This document shows, in pieces, positions 46,711-58,982 of a stretch of 64,000 nucleotides of DNA (its first letter is position 1; every line of letters starts with the position of its first letter). The notes beneath the pieces were generated by a model. That model was not told the origin of the DNA. It was given only the letters and a program-made list of their open reading frames with translations, and ran no database searches. This stretch comes from Punica granatum (Eukaryota; Streptophyta; Magnoliopsida; Myrtales; Lythraceae), in NCBI RefSeq assembly GCF_007655135.1, contig NC_045132.1:17374534-17438533 (forward strand), written 5' to 3'. The position numbers and the translations under genes are program-made.

Positions 46711-49700
46711 TTCTACTTCTCATTCTATTACAGAGCAACATTCTTCCTCTGCATTGAGGGTTTCTTCCGACCATTATAACCACCCTCGACCTTAGTCTCA
46801 GCCTCCATCGTCGGCCTAGATTTGCCTCCGTCCATGATGTTCTCATAGTAGCAACATCTCCACCCTTGCAGATTGGGAGTAATTTGGGAGAATCCATGAA
46901 AACATAGATGCCGATCTTGCGTGATTTGGGGAGTTTTCAAGTTTTTTTTCCTTTTTTTTTTTAAAAAAAATTTCGATCCACGGTGGCACCTTTTATCCTG
47001 CCTCCCGACACATAAGTTTATATCAGTGCCACGTCGGATAAGTTCTGACACGTCATAAGCCACGTAAGTCTCGGGCAAACGGCGTCGAAGGGGAGATTAC
47101 GGAATAGGTTTGATTGCAATAATTTCGAAAACTTGTGTACCCAATTGTTACAATTTTAAGTTTTTTGTATCCCCGTGTAAAGAAATTAAAATAAATATCT
47201 ACTCTAATCTTTTAAGAATGCGGACAACATTATATATATAGCTAAAAAATCTACTTTAAAGAAATATCATATAAATGTAAAGGTCTATAAAAAAAATTAA
47301 AGCAAATAGAATATATATATATATATATATATATAATGAATTTTCAAGTCCATCATTTATAGGATTTTCGGTACATTGAATATTGAAAAAGTATTTCGCA
47401 TTTCGATGAGTTTTTTTAAAATTCAATAAGACTTTCAAATTTTCAAAGGGTTTCGTAATTATATATTAATACATTCAATTAATATGGACATATATAAAAA
47501 ATTCACTGAATATTTATATATCAAATGAAATATGACAAAAAATTATTTAATCGAAATTTGATAAGGTAAACACACAAATATCCCTATTCGGAATTAAATT
47601 CTCTGAGCAGTCTAAAAGACGACTAACCATGAGCTGATAATTTGGCAATGACAGTGTCTCATAAGCGCTTGTCGGCTTTTATATATTATAATAGATTCTT
47701 AATTTGTGAATCTATTTATAGGAAATTTAGTGCGAATACTATTAAAGTGTACGAAAACTTTTTATATCACGAGACATCTTTTCATGTTCTTGCATAATAT
47801 TTTTTCATTTTTCAAGAAAATATTTTAATGTGTACAAACAACTTGAACTAATTAGAGATATATTTTTTTAGTCGAATTAAAAGTTATGATCAAATTCATT
47901 TAACCAATTAGGAAGAGGAGATAAAAATAGGCAAATACATTAATTTCATTTGAAGAGTTTCGATTATCCACGAGCTGAGGGTTTTCAAATCACTACATCT
48001 CATAAGGGCTTGTTGGCTTAATTCTAACTAGACTAGTTAATCCCGCGTTGTGCGGTAATTTTTCATCATTTTTTTCAAAATAGATAATTAACATATATGA
48101 CTTAAAAATAAATATAGATAAGAACATATATAAAAAAAAAGGTAGCCACATAAGTAAAACATTGATCGCAATAGACAAACGTGTACTTTAGACATATAAA
48201 GCAGACAATATGCTTATAAAAAAACCGATCACCCCTACTATTCAAGATAGAATGATATTCCCACTAGAATTAGAAAAATACAAAATAATAATTCCATACA
48301 AAAAGACAAATTTACTTTGGACTAATCTTTTATCCCGTGTGCTGTACGGATTCGTCTTCGCATACTTGTTGTCATTTTTATGGGAATTACTCATATTTTT
48401 AACAAATATTTCTTATTAATAAAATATTGATTAATTTGAATTCAAAACAATAATTTTCAATAACATTAGACTAGGTATAAATAATTCAATAATAATGTTG
48501 CAACTCATTGTCTTATTCAATATGAATGAAACATCTATTTAATCATTAATATATTACAACGATTTATTATGAATAATCCATTCATGCATTTACTAATCCG
48601 TTCATGTCTTATTTTCAAATTACCTTAGTATCATTAAATTAGTTTGCTGGCAATAATCTTATTTCCTTTAAAATTACATCAATAAAAAATTAATTGTTTC
48701 TTTTAGCGTGCTATCTATTGCAACGTATCCTATCATTATAACAAAGTTATATAATTTATTTAGATCTTTAAAAAACGAACTTTCTTTTAATTATTTAGTT
48801 AATTACTCATTCTATTGATAATTTGAACAATATTAATTAAAATTTATTGTATGTATGAAATTATGCATTGTTATTTATATAAATCAGGTTTTAGCTAATT
48901 ATCTACATATAATATTCTATCTAGAATCGATTTGTACATTTATTATCACTTATTAATGTTTTTCTAAATTATATAAGTTTGAAAGAGCTTGATCTTGTAC
49001 ATATTAAATAGTGTATTTACTATGTACAGAGTGTGCATATATGGATACTATAATTAATATATAAATTTATAATTATACAAGAAATTTAAAATTATATATT
49101 GTATCTCGACGTTATTTTATATCGAATATAGTGGCTAAAGTAATAGAAAAATAAAAACATTTTTAATTCTTCTCAAATTTTATAATAACATAAGAAAATT
49201 TTATAAAAAAATATTTATCGATAAGACAAATTGATGTTTTTAACCTATTAAATACTTTAGGAGTGAATTTCACTTTTAAACATATATATATATATAATAT
49301 ATATGTATATGATGACACTAATATAAAAAAAAAAAAAAAAAACTTTGGATGACGAATTCATCCTCATATCAATAAGGGTCGGTATTCCTCGCATGTGTTA
49401 GTTCAATTTGAGCTTTCGATTCTCGATATGGACTACCTCCGCACTGCGAAAGAAACTGCCATCTACGAACGACCAATCTTCATTAGTAAAGTACGATCAT
49501 TTTTTGTTTTTGTGCAAATATATATCCTACATTTTCTCTTGCTTAGAAAGCAGGAGAGCAATGTTCTGTTACAGCTAGGCAATGTTCGGCCCGGTCCAAT
49601 AGCATGGCACTGGCCTAGCACCATGACCGCCCGACCTGATAGCACGGGCATGGCTCCGACTATCCAACCCAATTGTTCTACATACTTTCCCACTGGTAAA

Positions 49701-51262
49701 GACAATGTTTTGAATCTATGGCCTCGAGAATTCCTAATGAGCCCATGGACTAATTAACAATTCATTAATCTCTCAACCCTACCAATACTTAAAAGAAAAG
49801 AAGCTTACGAGTTAATCATCAGAGGCCTCAACCTTTATAATTTATTAACATGGGGCCCATATACTTTTCCTAAGTCCCAAATAGAGAAAATCGGTGCACA
49901 ATGAAGGCTGTTGAAATACACTTCCACTGGACATACGCACCGATGCAACACACAAAATAATACCTAATAGTAATCGGATTCTTCTTCCTCTTCGATTAGA
50001 CGATTGATGCCACATCCAGTCCCTCCGTTGGCATCCTCAACCTCAAGCTGCCGCTCGAACTACTTGAAGGGAATGGCTTATAGCGGTTAGCGGATAGTCC
50101 GGTTTGAGTCATGCAGAGCTCAAATTATTGATAAAGTTTCTGCGTACAACTGGCTTGGTATCCAATTACAGGTTCTCATTTATTGGGAAGGCAATGGGCG
50201 CCTCCCTATTTGGTTTATATATATATATATATAGGTATGCACTTTTTTATTGGAAGGGTAAGCTCTCAGATATGTCGACATCCGTATCGTGATTTCTTAT
50301 AATAGTTCTTCTTAGTCAAATAGTGGGTGAAAAAGTCAAACGTTCTTCTACACCGTGTACAATTATTTAACATACTAAAGTAAAATTTACCTTAATATAT
50401 CATAGGGAAATTCCGAGATTATGATAGCTATGTACTATCATTATTTTATTTTATTTTTTGTGAGACGGGGGTCTTTTTTTCGGTTGTTATAAAAGAAGTT
50501 TATGAATTTATTAAAATGAAATAAAAATTTCAATAGCTAATAAAGAAATAAAGATAATCTAACTACGAGAATCGAACATATAATCTCTTGATTGACAGGC
50601 GAGATTGCGTTATTACACTACACTCTCTTTCTTAAAAAAAGAAAAAGAAAAGATAAGACTAATTAATCTCATTTAGAGGTCACCTCGGTCATGTCCCACA
50701 AGGTACTTTCAACTGGTTTAGGACTTCTATATTGCAGGTAATGTCCCTTGCATGACTTAGGTAGCCGAGAATCGGAAAATTTTAGCACTTTATAAGAAGC
50801 TAGCAAGTTCATGGACTTGACATGAATTCTAGCTAATTAATACCCCCAACTAGTTTGGCCAAATAAGATTCCCTAACTAATGAATACTTGGCCAAAAACA
50901 AAACCCAATGAATACTTCAATATAGGGGAAGCTAGGAGATTAGATAGGCTTGCAATTTCATATATTTATATATTTATATATATATATATATCATGCCTAT
51001 AAAAATATAAGTGGCAGGGTGATGAGTCATTGGTTTTAAGTTTATCAAAATTGCAAGCTTTGGGTGTATATATCCAACTTAATGGACTTGGAAAGATTCC
51101 TCCACCTCATGTATATAATGCATGCACTTAATATATAGTTGGCGCTTCGTGTATACATATTACTTGTGGCTCCGGTAATGCTCATATCAAGCAAATTCAA
51201 GGTAGACATACATGCAGCACATCAAGAAACTGTACATGGAACAATCAAGAAATTCGAACAGA
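46711..51262. other. Long intergenic AT-rich stretch
   Basis: No gene is visible. 46,711-47,160 is less AT-rich and includes ccgacacataag and ccacgtcgg words of a transposon look. TA microsatellites lie near 47311-47334, 49282-49310 and 50220-50234. 49550-49700 holds cggcccggtcc/acgggcatgg words as in old retrotransposon remains. A SINE lies at 50462-50632. Confidence 0.6.
50462..50632 (-). mobile_element. tRNA-derived SINE, family A (minus strand)
   Basis: On the minus strand: gagagtgtagtgtaataacg at the head, cgcctgtcaatcaagagatt in the middle, then tgttcgattctcg as box B and the family body ctttattagctattgaaatt. The ends are not sharply defined. Confidence 0.7.
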
Positions 51263-51598
51263 TTAATAGTCCGGGAAACTGGGTGGACTTGCACACATGA
51301 TATTGTGGAGCGCTGAGCATATCCGGTAAATTTTTTGAGTTTCAAGATAAGAAAATGCCGCATCCACTACAAATATTTCATACAAAAATTTTTCGAAGAG
51401 ATTATGAGGTGCTGTCAATCTATTCGTGGAGGCTAATACATGATGATCATTTACCTTGACCACGAACTGCTTCAAGTGGGTTGGAACATCTACACTGCAG
51501 CTATAGCCAGCCTGCTGGTATGGCGATTTCTCAATTGGTTCACGCACTAGGTTAGGAATATTTGGACAACTGATTGAGCTTACAATAGAAGACACCAC
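51263..51598 (-). CDS. Unrecognised open frame, possible exon
   Basis: A frame of 111 codons. The first 48 (ending THLKQFVVK) have a normal protein composition and stop at a good splice donor (gtaaat), so this could be one exon of a multi-exon gene, with the rest of the frame being intron. I found no matching domain, no partner exon and no signal peptide. It may be a gene relic or chance. Confidence 0.18.
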   Translation of the reverse strand: MVSSIVSSISCPNIPNLVREPIEKSPYQQAGYSCSVDVPTHLKQFVVKVNDHHVLASTNRLTAPHNLFEKFLYEIFVVDAAFSYLETQKIYRICSALHNIMCASPPSFPDY

Positions 51599-52373
51599 TT
51601 ACTGCCATATAATAGTCTTGCCTAAATATTGTGATTAACCAGAAGAAATTTTTTACTCCCACCAAAGAGGTAAAAAAGAATCCAAAATAGAAGAAAAAAG
51701 GAGTTCTTACTCATATGAAGTGTTCTTGCAATTACATGATAGATCTAGTTCGAAATAAATAATGTATGCATCGTTCTATTATCGATGTATTTCATATAGA
51801 CTACCGAACATATATATCCGGTCGTGAAAGAGCTCAATCATGTAAAAGATGTTCGATAGAGTAGATTCTTCCTCCGGAAAGCACATTTAATTGGGTTCTT
51901 CTCCTTACCTAATTTGATTACTCCATTACATAATATTCGATTGATGAGACACCAAACAAGGATCACATCTCACATCACCCTGTCAACTACGACACACGTT
52001 GAGCCATCACTATTCTCGACGTTTCTAATTACTTGACTCATGATTTATTATTATGGAAAACTATAATTCTTTAAAAAATAAAAAATTATTGGCCAATGGG
52101 GAAAAAATAAAAATAAAAAAGTACCCCTTGTTCAAGAAAATTTTACGAGTATTGCAGTTACAAGAAACGGAGAGAAAATTAATTGATTAAAATAAGAAAA
52201 ATGATCTTTCCTTGAGATTTGTCGGAAGCCCATCTCGTCGAGTTGTCAATCCACCCCCGGTTCTTTTGCTGCATTGGGCCGGAATATCCGGGCAGACTCC
52301 TGCGGCGCTTGCCGGGAATTGGGGCAGAGTCCAGCTTTTGAGGAATCTAGGTACCCCTCTCCGCTTTGACTTA
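51599..52373. other. Intergenic DNA and 3' flank of the basic-protein gene
   Basis: No gene is visible in 51599-52200. The part 52200-52373 is GC-rich, continuing the composition of the adjacent gene, and is probably its 3' untranslated region. Confidence 0.5.
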
Positions 52374-52826
52374 TCACCGGCGGCAGACGACGACCCCGGA
52401 GCGGGGAACCCCTGCTTGGGGGACGAGCTGGCCCTGAGCAACCATCAGTGATTTGTAGATCTCGACGATCATTTTCTGGTCATACTCCTTGAGCGGGCCC
52501 CTCCCGAAGCCGCTCATGTCGGCGTCGGCCACGGAGCCGCCGTACCCGGCGCTGCAGACCCGGGAGGTGGCGAACCCCATCATCATCTTCACGTAGGCGT
52601 CCCGGAGCCAGATGAGGAACCGCTTGGGGGACCGGATGATGAGCTTCATGAGCTTGACGCGCGGGGCCACCTTCACGCGCCGCCACCTGAAGGACCGCCG
52701 CCGCCGCCGGCTCCGGCCAGAAGAGTCGGCGGGGGTGGCCCGTCCGCCATTGCCCAGGCGCTGGTAGCCCCTCCTGGCCCAGTAGCCCCTCAGCCCCTTG
52801 TACACATTAACGGAGACGCCCTCCAT
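52374..52826 (-). CDS. Plant-specific basic protein of unknown function, 150 aa
   Basis: Single-exon gene, much richer in GC than its surroundings. The N-terminus MEGVSVNVYKGLRGYW is followed by a strongly basic Arg/Ser segment (about residues 33-55, SRRRRRSFRWRR), then a hydrophobic-basic helix-like stretch (LMKLIIRSPKRFLIWLRDAY, 59-78) and a C-terminal block (GFGRGPLKEYDQKMIVEIYKS). I recall similar small angiosperm proteins annotated only as uncharacterised, with the same MEGVS start and PLKEYDEKM..EIYKSL block. No signal peptide or catalytic motif is seen; the basic stretch could be a nuclear-localisation or membrane-surface signal. The start is the first ATG after a long GA-rich leader. 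It appears intact. Confidence 0.75.
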   Translation of the reverse strand: MEGVSVNVYKGLRGYWARRGYQRLGNGGRATPADSSGRSRRRRRSFRWRRVKVAPRVKLMKLIIRSPKRFLIWLRDAYVKMMMGFATSRVCSAGYGGSVADADMSGFGRGPLKEYDQKMIVEIYKSLMVAQGQLVPQAGVPRSGVVVCRR

Positions 52827-52881
52827 TGTTGGCTTCTCGCTACTCAGCTTTGGGAGAAGGAAGAAGAGAGATTAAAAAGAT

Positions 52882-52928
<47 letters not shown>

Positions 52929-52980
52929 GGAGGTGGGTGAGGGAATGGAACTAATAAATAGAGTTCGTACTTGTAACTAA
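52827..52980 (-). promoter_or_regulatory. Leader of the basic-protein gene with GA/CT microsatellite
   Basis: A GA tract on the plus strand (about 52884-52924, CT on the gene strand) lies some 60-100 bp upstream of the start codon. A TATA-like tctatttatta lies further upstream near 52951-52963, but it is not a strong match. Confidence 0.45.
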
Positions 52981-53043
52981 AAACCATGGAGGTGACCCAG
53001 GTGGGTAGGTTCATGAAGTTCGACACATACTTTTTTTTTTTTT

Positions 53044-53215
53044 TTTACGTGAAGTCGTGAGTTCAAATTCTGTAAATAAAAAAAAATTGATGATCACAAT
53101 TGAGAGATTTTTTCTCTTAGTCGGCCACCCAGACTCGAGTCTAAATTAGTCATGACCCAGTTAAGTTTCGAGATATTAATCCGTCCACAGCACATAAAAC
53201 TTGAAAAAAAAAAAA
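53044..53215 (+). mobile_element. SINE-like element, family B relic
   Basis: Starts around gtcgtgagttcaaattctg (box B-like), has the family middle gagagattttttctcttagt and gactcgagtctaaattag, and ends in an A-rich tail near 53202-53216. Confidence 0.45.
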
Positions 53216-56134
53216 AGAGGTGATACTAATGGCGGAAGGGTTACTGCTGCCCGATCCGGGTGTATACGCCCTCTCCCTCACTGGTACCACGTGCCAGCCT
53301 GTGGGTGAGAGTGAGGATCGCAGCACCGGGAGTACAGAGGACGCTTTCATTTATTTGGCACCCACGCGGGGCTGATGGCGGAGAAAAAGCGCTGGGACGG
53401 AGGTTGAGAGGATGGATGAGAGGGGGACCCGACTCGGCTCGACTCGTGACTCCTTATGGCAGCGACAGAAGGTCGGGTCCTGCCCATTAATTTTTCCTCT
53501 TTTAGGACATTTAGGATAGTTATGACAATGCGAGCGTGGCAATTGCATTGACATAAGTAGCGTTTGATTGCTTCATTAGAGTATTTGCCGGATCACTCCT
53601 AGACCGGCGTCATGGTTGCAATGAAGCACGAATATGATAGATGGACATGCAAAGCGCCACACTTCACTAAAACGGGCAATACACATAACGTCAGGCTCGA
53701 CTCAGCTCGTGACTCCTATGGATCAAGGTCCTATAACGATAAGGTCGACCTCATTTGGGAATTTAGAAAAGTCATGACGATATGAACGTTATTATGGTGA
53801 TACAAGTATTTAATCCATAATCATTAGAAAAGCTGCCGGACCAAGGAATGGGCATTTATGAGCGGCATGGTTGCAATTTACGCTCGAAGATTCATGCATG
53901 TCCAAGCAAAAGCGCACAGCTTCACTAGATTTAAAGTGGCTGTAAAATTGACAAAATTTAAGAGAGACAAAAAAACGATTATGAAAAATTGAGATCCAAT
54001 CCACGAGATTTATGGTAAATTGAGTTTTCAGTGGGTGAATTTTACTTGTTTTATAGTGCTTTTAACTCATAGAAAATACATCATGACCAAAACCAAGATG
54101 ACAATAGCACATCTCATGATCTCTTTGAAAAAGATGGAGGTTCATGTTTTGCGACTCATACTTGATGTGTTATAATTCATGTAGCTAAGGGCATGAGCAA
54201 GAATTTATGTATATGTACACCAAGTGCAATTTTTTTTATAGAAGAAATTTAATATAAAATAAAGGAGTAGATAAATCTCATCACTGAATGTGAACGCATG
54301 AGAGTCTAATATGTCTTGATTTACGGAGTCTTGGGTGGTGGGTTTATTAATTAATGAGAGAGACAGAGAGAGGTGTCCATTTTTTTCTAATTGTTAAGTA
54401 GATTTTATTAAAAATCCACAAACAGATGCAGAGAAAAAAAAAGTTCAATCGGATATTACAACAACGAAATAAAACGGATTATTTCCGGACAAACGATAAA
54501 GGGAAATAGTGAAAAAAATACATCAATGAAGACAATTATAATTATGATATGCCGCCTTAAAACCGTAAAATTCGCTCTTGACATGTTATTTTATCATGGA
54601 CCCCAGTCAATAATGAGAAGGGGAACGAAGGTGCTCCTTGCCCAGAATCCACGACGAAATAATTAATGGTAAATGTGATATGGTGCGGAACGAAAGGATT
54701 TGCATGGAGAAGATCATAACCGTTGATTTGTGGTACTCACAGGTTGCAATTATGGATGATATTAAAATATTCCCATTTGACTTTCTCCTATAGATCCCAC
54801 CACCATTTATGTCTACAACAAATCGAGGCCAACCACATTGAGATCGATCAATGCACCCTAAACAGGCATTGATTAAGGGTGTTTATTTGTTTTAATTTAA
54901 TTAAATAAATATTTAAAAATTAATTATAAGTTAGTTATATGGAAAAATAAATAGGGGAATGAGGAAAAGATGAGATATGAGTGTCTAAATTAATTAATAT
55001 TTAAGTCAAAAACTAGTTAATGAGTTGAGTCAAAAAATTTAATTTAATAAAATAAGTTATTTTTCATTTATTGATACTTTTTTTTCTGTGCAACTTAGTT
55101 ATTGGTGCTTTTAACTCCTCAAAACACATCTCCTCATCCTTATTAATTATCTCATCTTCTTATAAACTCCTTTTCATATCTAATTAAATGTTTAATTTTT
55201 AATCACTTAATTTATCAAACGCCACCTAAGATTTGTTCGAATCACAATAATATATAGAAAATAATGTAAAATACAATATGCTATTATAAATGTATATCTG
55301 AAAGTACGTGGAATCTAATATGAATCCATATCATATAAAATTCTAATTAAAGGTGTGCACCGATACTAAATAAACTCGTTGAAATCTATCCGTTGTGATA
55401 GGATTTAGGTAGATTCAACTAAAAATATAGGGTATGATCTGGATAACAATTTAAGAAACTGATGCAAATGGGTTCTAGTTTCGATTTTAGTTCTACTGTA
55501 CAAGATACCCAGAACCTGAACCGAAATCTATACTCGAACCTTGTTTATTATATATATATATTATAGTAATTTATATTTCATATTTGATAAATATAATAAA
55601 GTTAGAATTATATATAAAAAAAAAAGAGTCAAGTCCTATGTCTAAACCACGAATCTCTATTCGTCGGCCTGTGCCTCTTCTTCCTCTTTTCTTCCTCTTC
55701 CCCTTTGGCCTTCCCTTACTCGTCCAGACAAATCTAATCGTGGATGTTCAACTTTATTTTGTTATTGTGGATGATATGGATGAGATCTTTTCGATTTTAT
55801 ATATTTTACTTATTGTGTTTGAAGGAAAAAATACTAGTTCCTACATGGTATTAAGAAATTGTGGTATAATATATGTTTTCAGGTAGGATCCGATTTCATA
55901 TTTCGACAAGATAGACTTCGGCTCTAAAATCTTGAAATGGATTACCTACAGGACAGGTTTACAGAGTACCCGGACTGCACCCCCTAATTCTATTACGTGA
56001 TAATTAAATATGTAACTCCAGCTTGGATACGATGACGTAACCATTATGTGGGTGAAGGGGATTTGCTGACCTAAAAGGGGCAGGAAAAAAGTCTCACCTT
56101 GATATAGAGTCATTCTTGATGAGGTTTCCTTAGA
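53216..56134. other. Intergenic DNA
   Basis: No gene is visible. 53220-53480 is GC-rich with several short open frames on both strands and no recognisable domain. A partial internal repeat is present: gactcggctcgactcgtgact near 53431 and gactcagctcgtgactcc near 53699. From 54000 the stretch is AT-rich. The frame at 55584-55886 is hydrophobic but unlike any family I know. Confidence 0.55.
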
Positions 56135-56144
56135 TAATTTCAAG

Positions 56145-56864
56145 AGACAACATTCAATTTGGTCTTCGAAATATCAATTTGCCAATAATTTGGTTTCTCA
56201 ATGAATTTTGCCAACAATTTAGTCTTCAAAAAATTAATTTGGCCAATGATTTGGTCCATCAATGAATTTTGCCAAGAACTTAATCCTCGAAAAATTAGTC
56301 GCCCAACAATTTGATCATCAAAAGATTAATTCTGCTCACAATTTGATCCCTCAATAAATTTTGTCAACAATTTGGTTCTCGAAAGATCAGTTGGCCAACA
56401 ATTTGGTCCTCGAAAGACTGTTCCGTTAGACAATTTAGCCCCAACGTTAATTGACAGTCGATATCGTGACAATCTGACCTAAAAACTGATATGACACATC
56501 CTTAACTAATAATTTTTCAATTGCCGTTAGTTAATGATGTGTCATATAAGTTTTCAGGTCAAATCATCGTCACAGCGTCAATGGTTAGTTAACATCGGGA
56601 CTAAATTATTGTCGGAACGGTCTTTTGAGGACCAAATTGTTGGCCAACTGATGGTTCGAGGACCAAAGTGTTGGCCAACTAATCTTTCGAGGACTAAATT
56701 ATTGGCAAAATTCATTAAGAGACCAAATTGTTCGCATAATTAATCTTTTGAGGACGAAATTATTGGCCAACTAATGTTTCGAGGACCAAGTTGTTGGCAA
56801 AATTCTTTGAGGGACTAAATTGTTGGCAAACTAATTTTTCGATGACCAAATTGAATGTTTTCTT
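56145..56864. mobile_element. Foldback (MULE-like) element with arms of 31-bp repeats, 720 bp
   Basis: The right arm (56627-56864) consists of about eight diverged units of 31 bp, with starts at 56627, 56658, 56689, 56719, 56750, 56781, 56809 and 56841, each like gaggaccaaattgttggcca. The left arm (56155-56432) has the same units inverted (ttggtcctcgaaag, ttggccaacaattt). The centre is also palindromic: gatatgacacatccttaacta pairs with tagttaatgatgtgtcatat. The 10-bp direct repeat taatttcaag flanks it (56135-56144 and 56865-56874), consistent with a Mutator-type insertion. No open frame. The whole element can fold as one long hairpin. Confidence 0.85.
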
Positions 56865-56874
56865 TAATTTCAAG

Positions 56875-58767
56875 CAGGGGCAATCAACTTATTTGACCAT
56901 ACATATATATCCCAGCTTAGTTTCAAGGTAATGATGCAAATGATATTAAAAAGTTTCCAAGACGAGGTATAGTGTAGTTGACGGATAACACACTTTATGT
57001 AGATATATTTTAACAACTGCATTGATTTTCAACTTATATTGAATAAAATTTAGTTTCAACTAATAAATTAAGAGTATTTCGTAATTAAAAAAGAAAAAGA
57101 ATAGAGTTCTTATAATCTCCATTTTCATAAATAATTAAAAAAAACTCCATTTTCGCTTCAAATTGATGAGAAGTACATTAAAAAGGAATAAGTATTCAAA
57201 AGACTTTCATTTAATTTCATAGATTCATTAAAAGAATAAAACCTTTAGAAGTGCTATAAAACCATAATAAAGCCCAATAATACCATATCTCCTTTTTTTT
57301 ATTACAAGGAATAAAAATCGAAGTGCAAAATGACATTGAGGCAACTTAGGGTCAATTATATATATTTAATTATTAAAAATATGAACGATAATATAATAAT
57401 ATATTAGTTGAATAATATATTATCGAATGAGATATTATTAGATTATAGTCAATATTATTCAATATTTGCCAAAAAAATATTATTCTTTATATAGAATAAA
57501 TGGATCGAAAAAAAGACAATCTTACAATAATGTCATTGTTTGATAATTTATTACCGGATCTTATGAAGAATGATGATTTGCTTTCTATCAAAGCCAACTA
57601 ATACAAATTAATTATATATAGTCATCTCCCAAATTCTACATATGCGAATTACAGAATACAATTATCAATTTCCTACTAGTACAAAACATAATCATCTATA
57701 TACAAGCACAAATTACTATACATTATCTATTTCCAATCTAGTACAAATAAAAATAATTTCAGCTACTACAAATTATAATCATCTTCGAGCTATGTTACAG
57801 TCATATGAAAATGTTATGCGTGCTTGGCATGCAAGTATATTTGATTATTGAGTATAACGATGATTATATAATGTTATAATGTTCAGTATGCAAAATCAAT
57901 TGATTGGAAAATTACAATATTATAATAACTTTTTGTCTGAAAATTCAATTCCATGAAGAACGGCAATTTGGTGCCTAAGCAAGGCCGACTGCTACAAATT
58001 ACAGTTATATGGATACACGATTTACAGCCATATATAAATACAAATTAATTACAATCATCTAGCTATTTCCTGACTAGTACGCATCACAATAATCTCAACT
58101 CGTACAATTATAATTATCATCTACAATTACACCAATTTCATTTCCGAAGCTCATTATAATCCTCGAGAATTCCTTAATTATTTTAACGACCATACAGCCA
58201 CTAAAGACAAATACCATATACTAGAATCAAATTATTAATATCAATAGGAACTCTGGCATGATTACATCGCCATTTAAATGTTGAACTTGTTATGTGTGAT
58301 CAGTCTGGTTCTTTGGTTATTCAAAAATGGTACACGTTAATACTATGGTCTAAGTGAGTTCCTCCCGTTCCACAAACATTTGAGTTTTTGTTTTATTTAT
58401 TTTTCATTGTTCGTCTACTGCAGGTGGTGTGTAGGTACTTTATGGGTGTGATTTGATTTCTTATGGCGGATTTTTATTTCGTCCATTGCCAGTGCAAACC
58501 GTTTCTCCACAGACGCAAACCGATTCTCCACAGACGGCTTCTCTAATTGCTCCTCCCTAGATCCCTATGATCATCTGTTCTCTTTATTTCTTTTCTCTTT
58601 TCAATTTGCTCATCTTTAAGTTTTCTAAATTTAATTTCTTTTTAATGGAAAAGTTAACGAAAGTTAAAAGGGCCCCCAAAACAAAGTTTTGTTGAAAGTA
58701 TGTGGTTTAATTGCTCACACGATTCATTTTTTTACGGTATAGGAAAGTAAAAATTGGAATTTTTTCA
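56875..58767. other. Intergenic AT-rich DNA
   Basis: No gene is visible. At 57600-58150 words such as ctagtacaaattataatcatct recur irregularly, suggesting an old, very diverged repeat. The rest shows nothing. Confidence 0.55.
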
Positions 58768-58982
58768 ACCAAAAAAAGTTGGACTGGTGGTTAAAGAGCG
58801 CAACTTTCTTGAAAAAGTTCCAAGTTCAAGTCACCTTACGAACCATGCAGGAGAATACTCCCTATTAGACCACCTACACAGCCTGTGTGACCAGACTGAT
58901 ATATTCCATGGGCTTGTAAGGTGTTCACATGGACCGTGTGAATTATGAGTAAATGTCGAAACCTCCCGTTATCAAAAAAAAA
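58768..58982 (+). mobile_element. tRNA-derived SINE, family D
   Basis: Head ttggactggtggttaaagagc (box A-like) and aagttcaagtcacc (box B-like), a body ending cgaaacctcccgttatc and a long A tail. It is flanked by a near-duplicate of aaattggaattttt (58751-58764) and aagattggaatttctt (from 58983). Unlike families A-C in its body. Confidence 0.75.

Noticed and set aside
49395..49757. Frame of 120 codons on the plus strand
   Set aside because: The first part is plain AT-rich sequence and the second part looks like old repeat DNA; no domain seen.
52212..52700. Additional frames on both strands around the basic-protein gene
   Set aside because: GC-rich coding DNA stays open in other frames; only 52374-52826 has a recognisable family pattern.
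53220..53554. GC-rich coding region
   Set aside because: Short frames on both strands with no start context, splice support or recognisable domain.
56155..56864. CRISPR-like array because of regularly spaced repeats
   Set aside because: Units are contiguous and diverged, arranged as inverted arms with a target duplication, in plant nuclear DNA; there are no spacers or cas genes.
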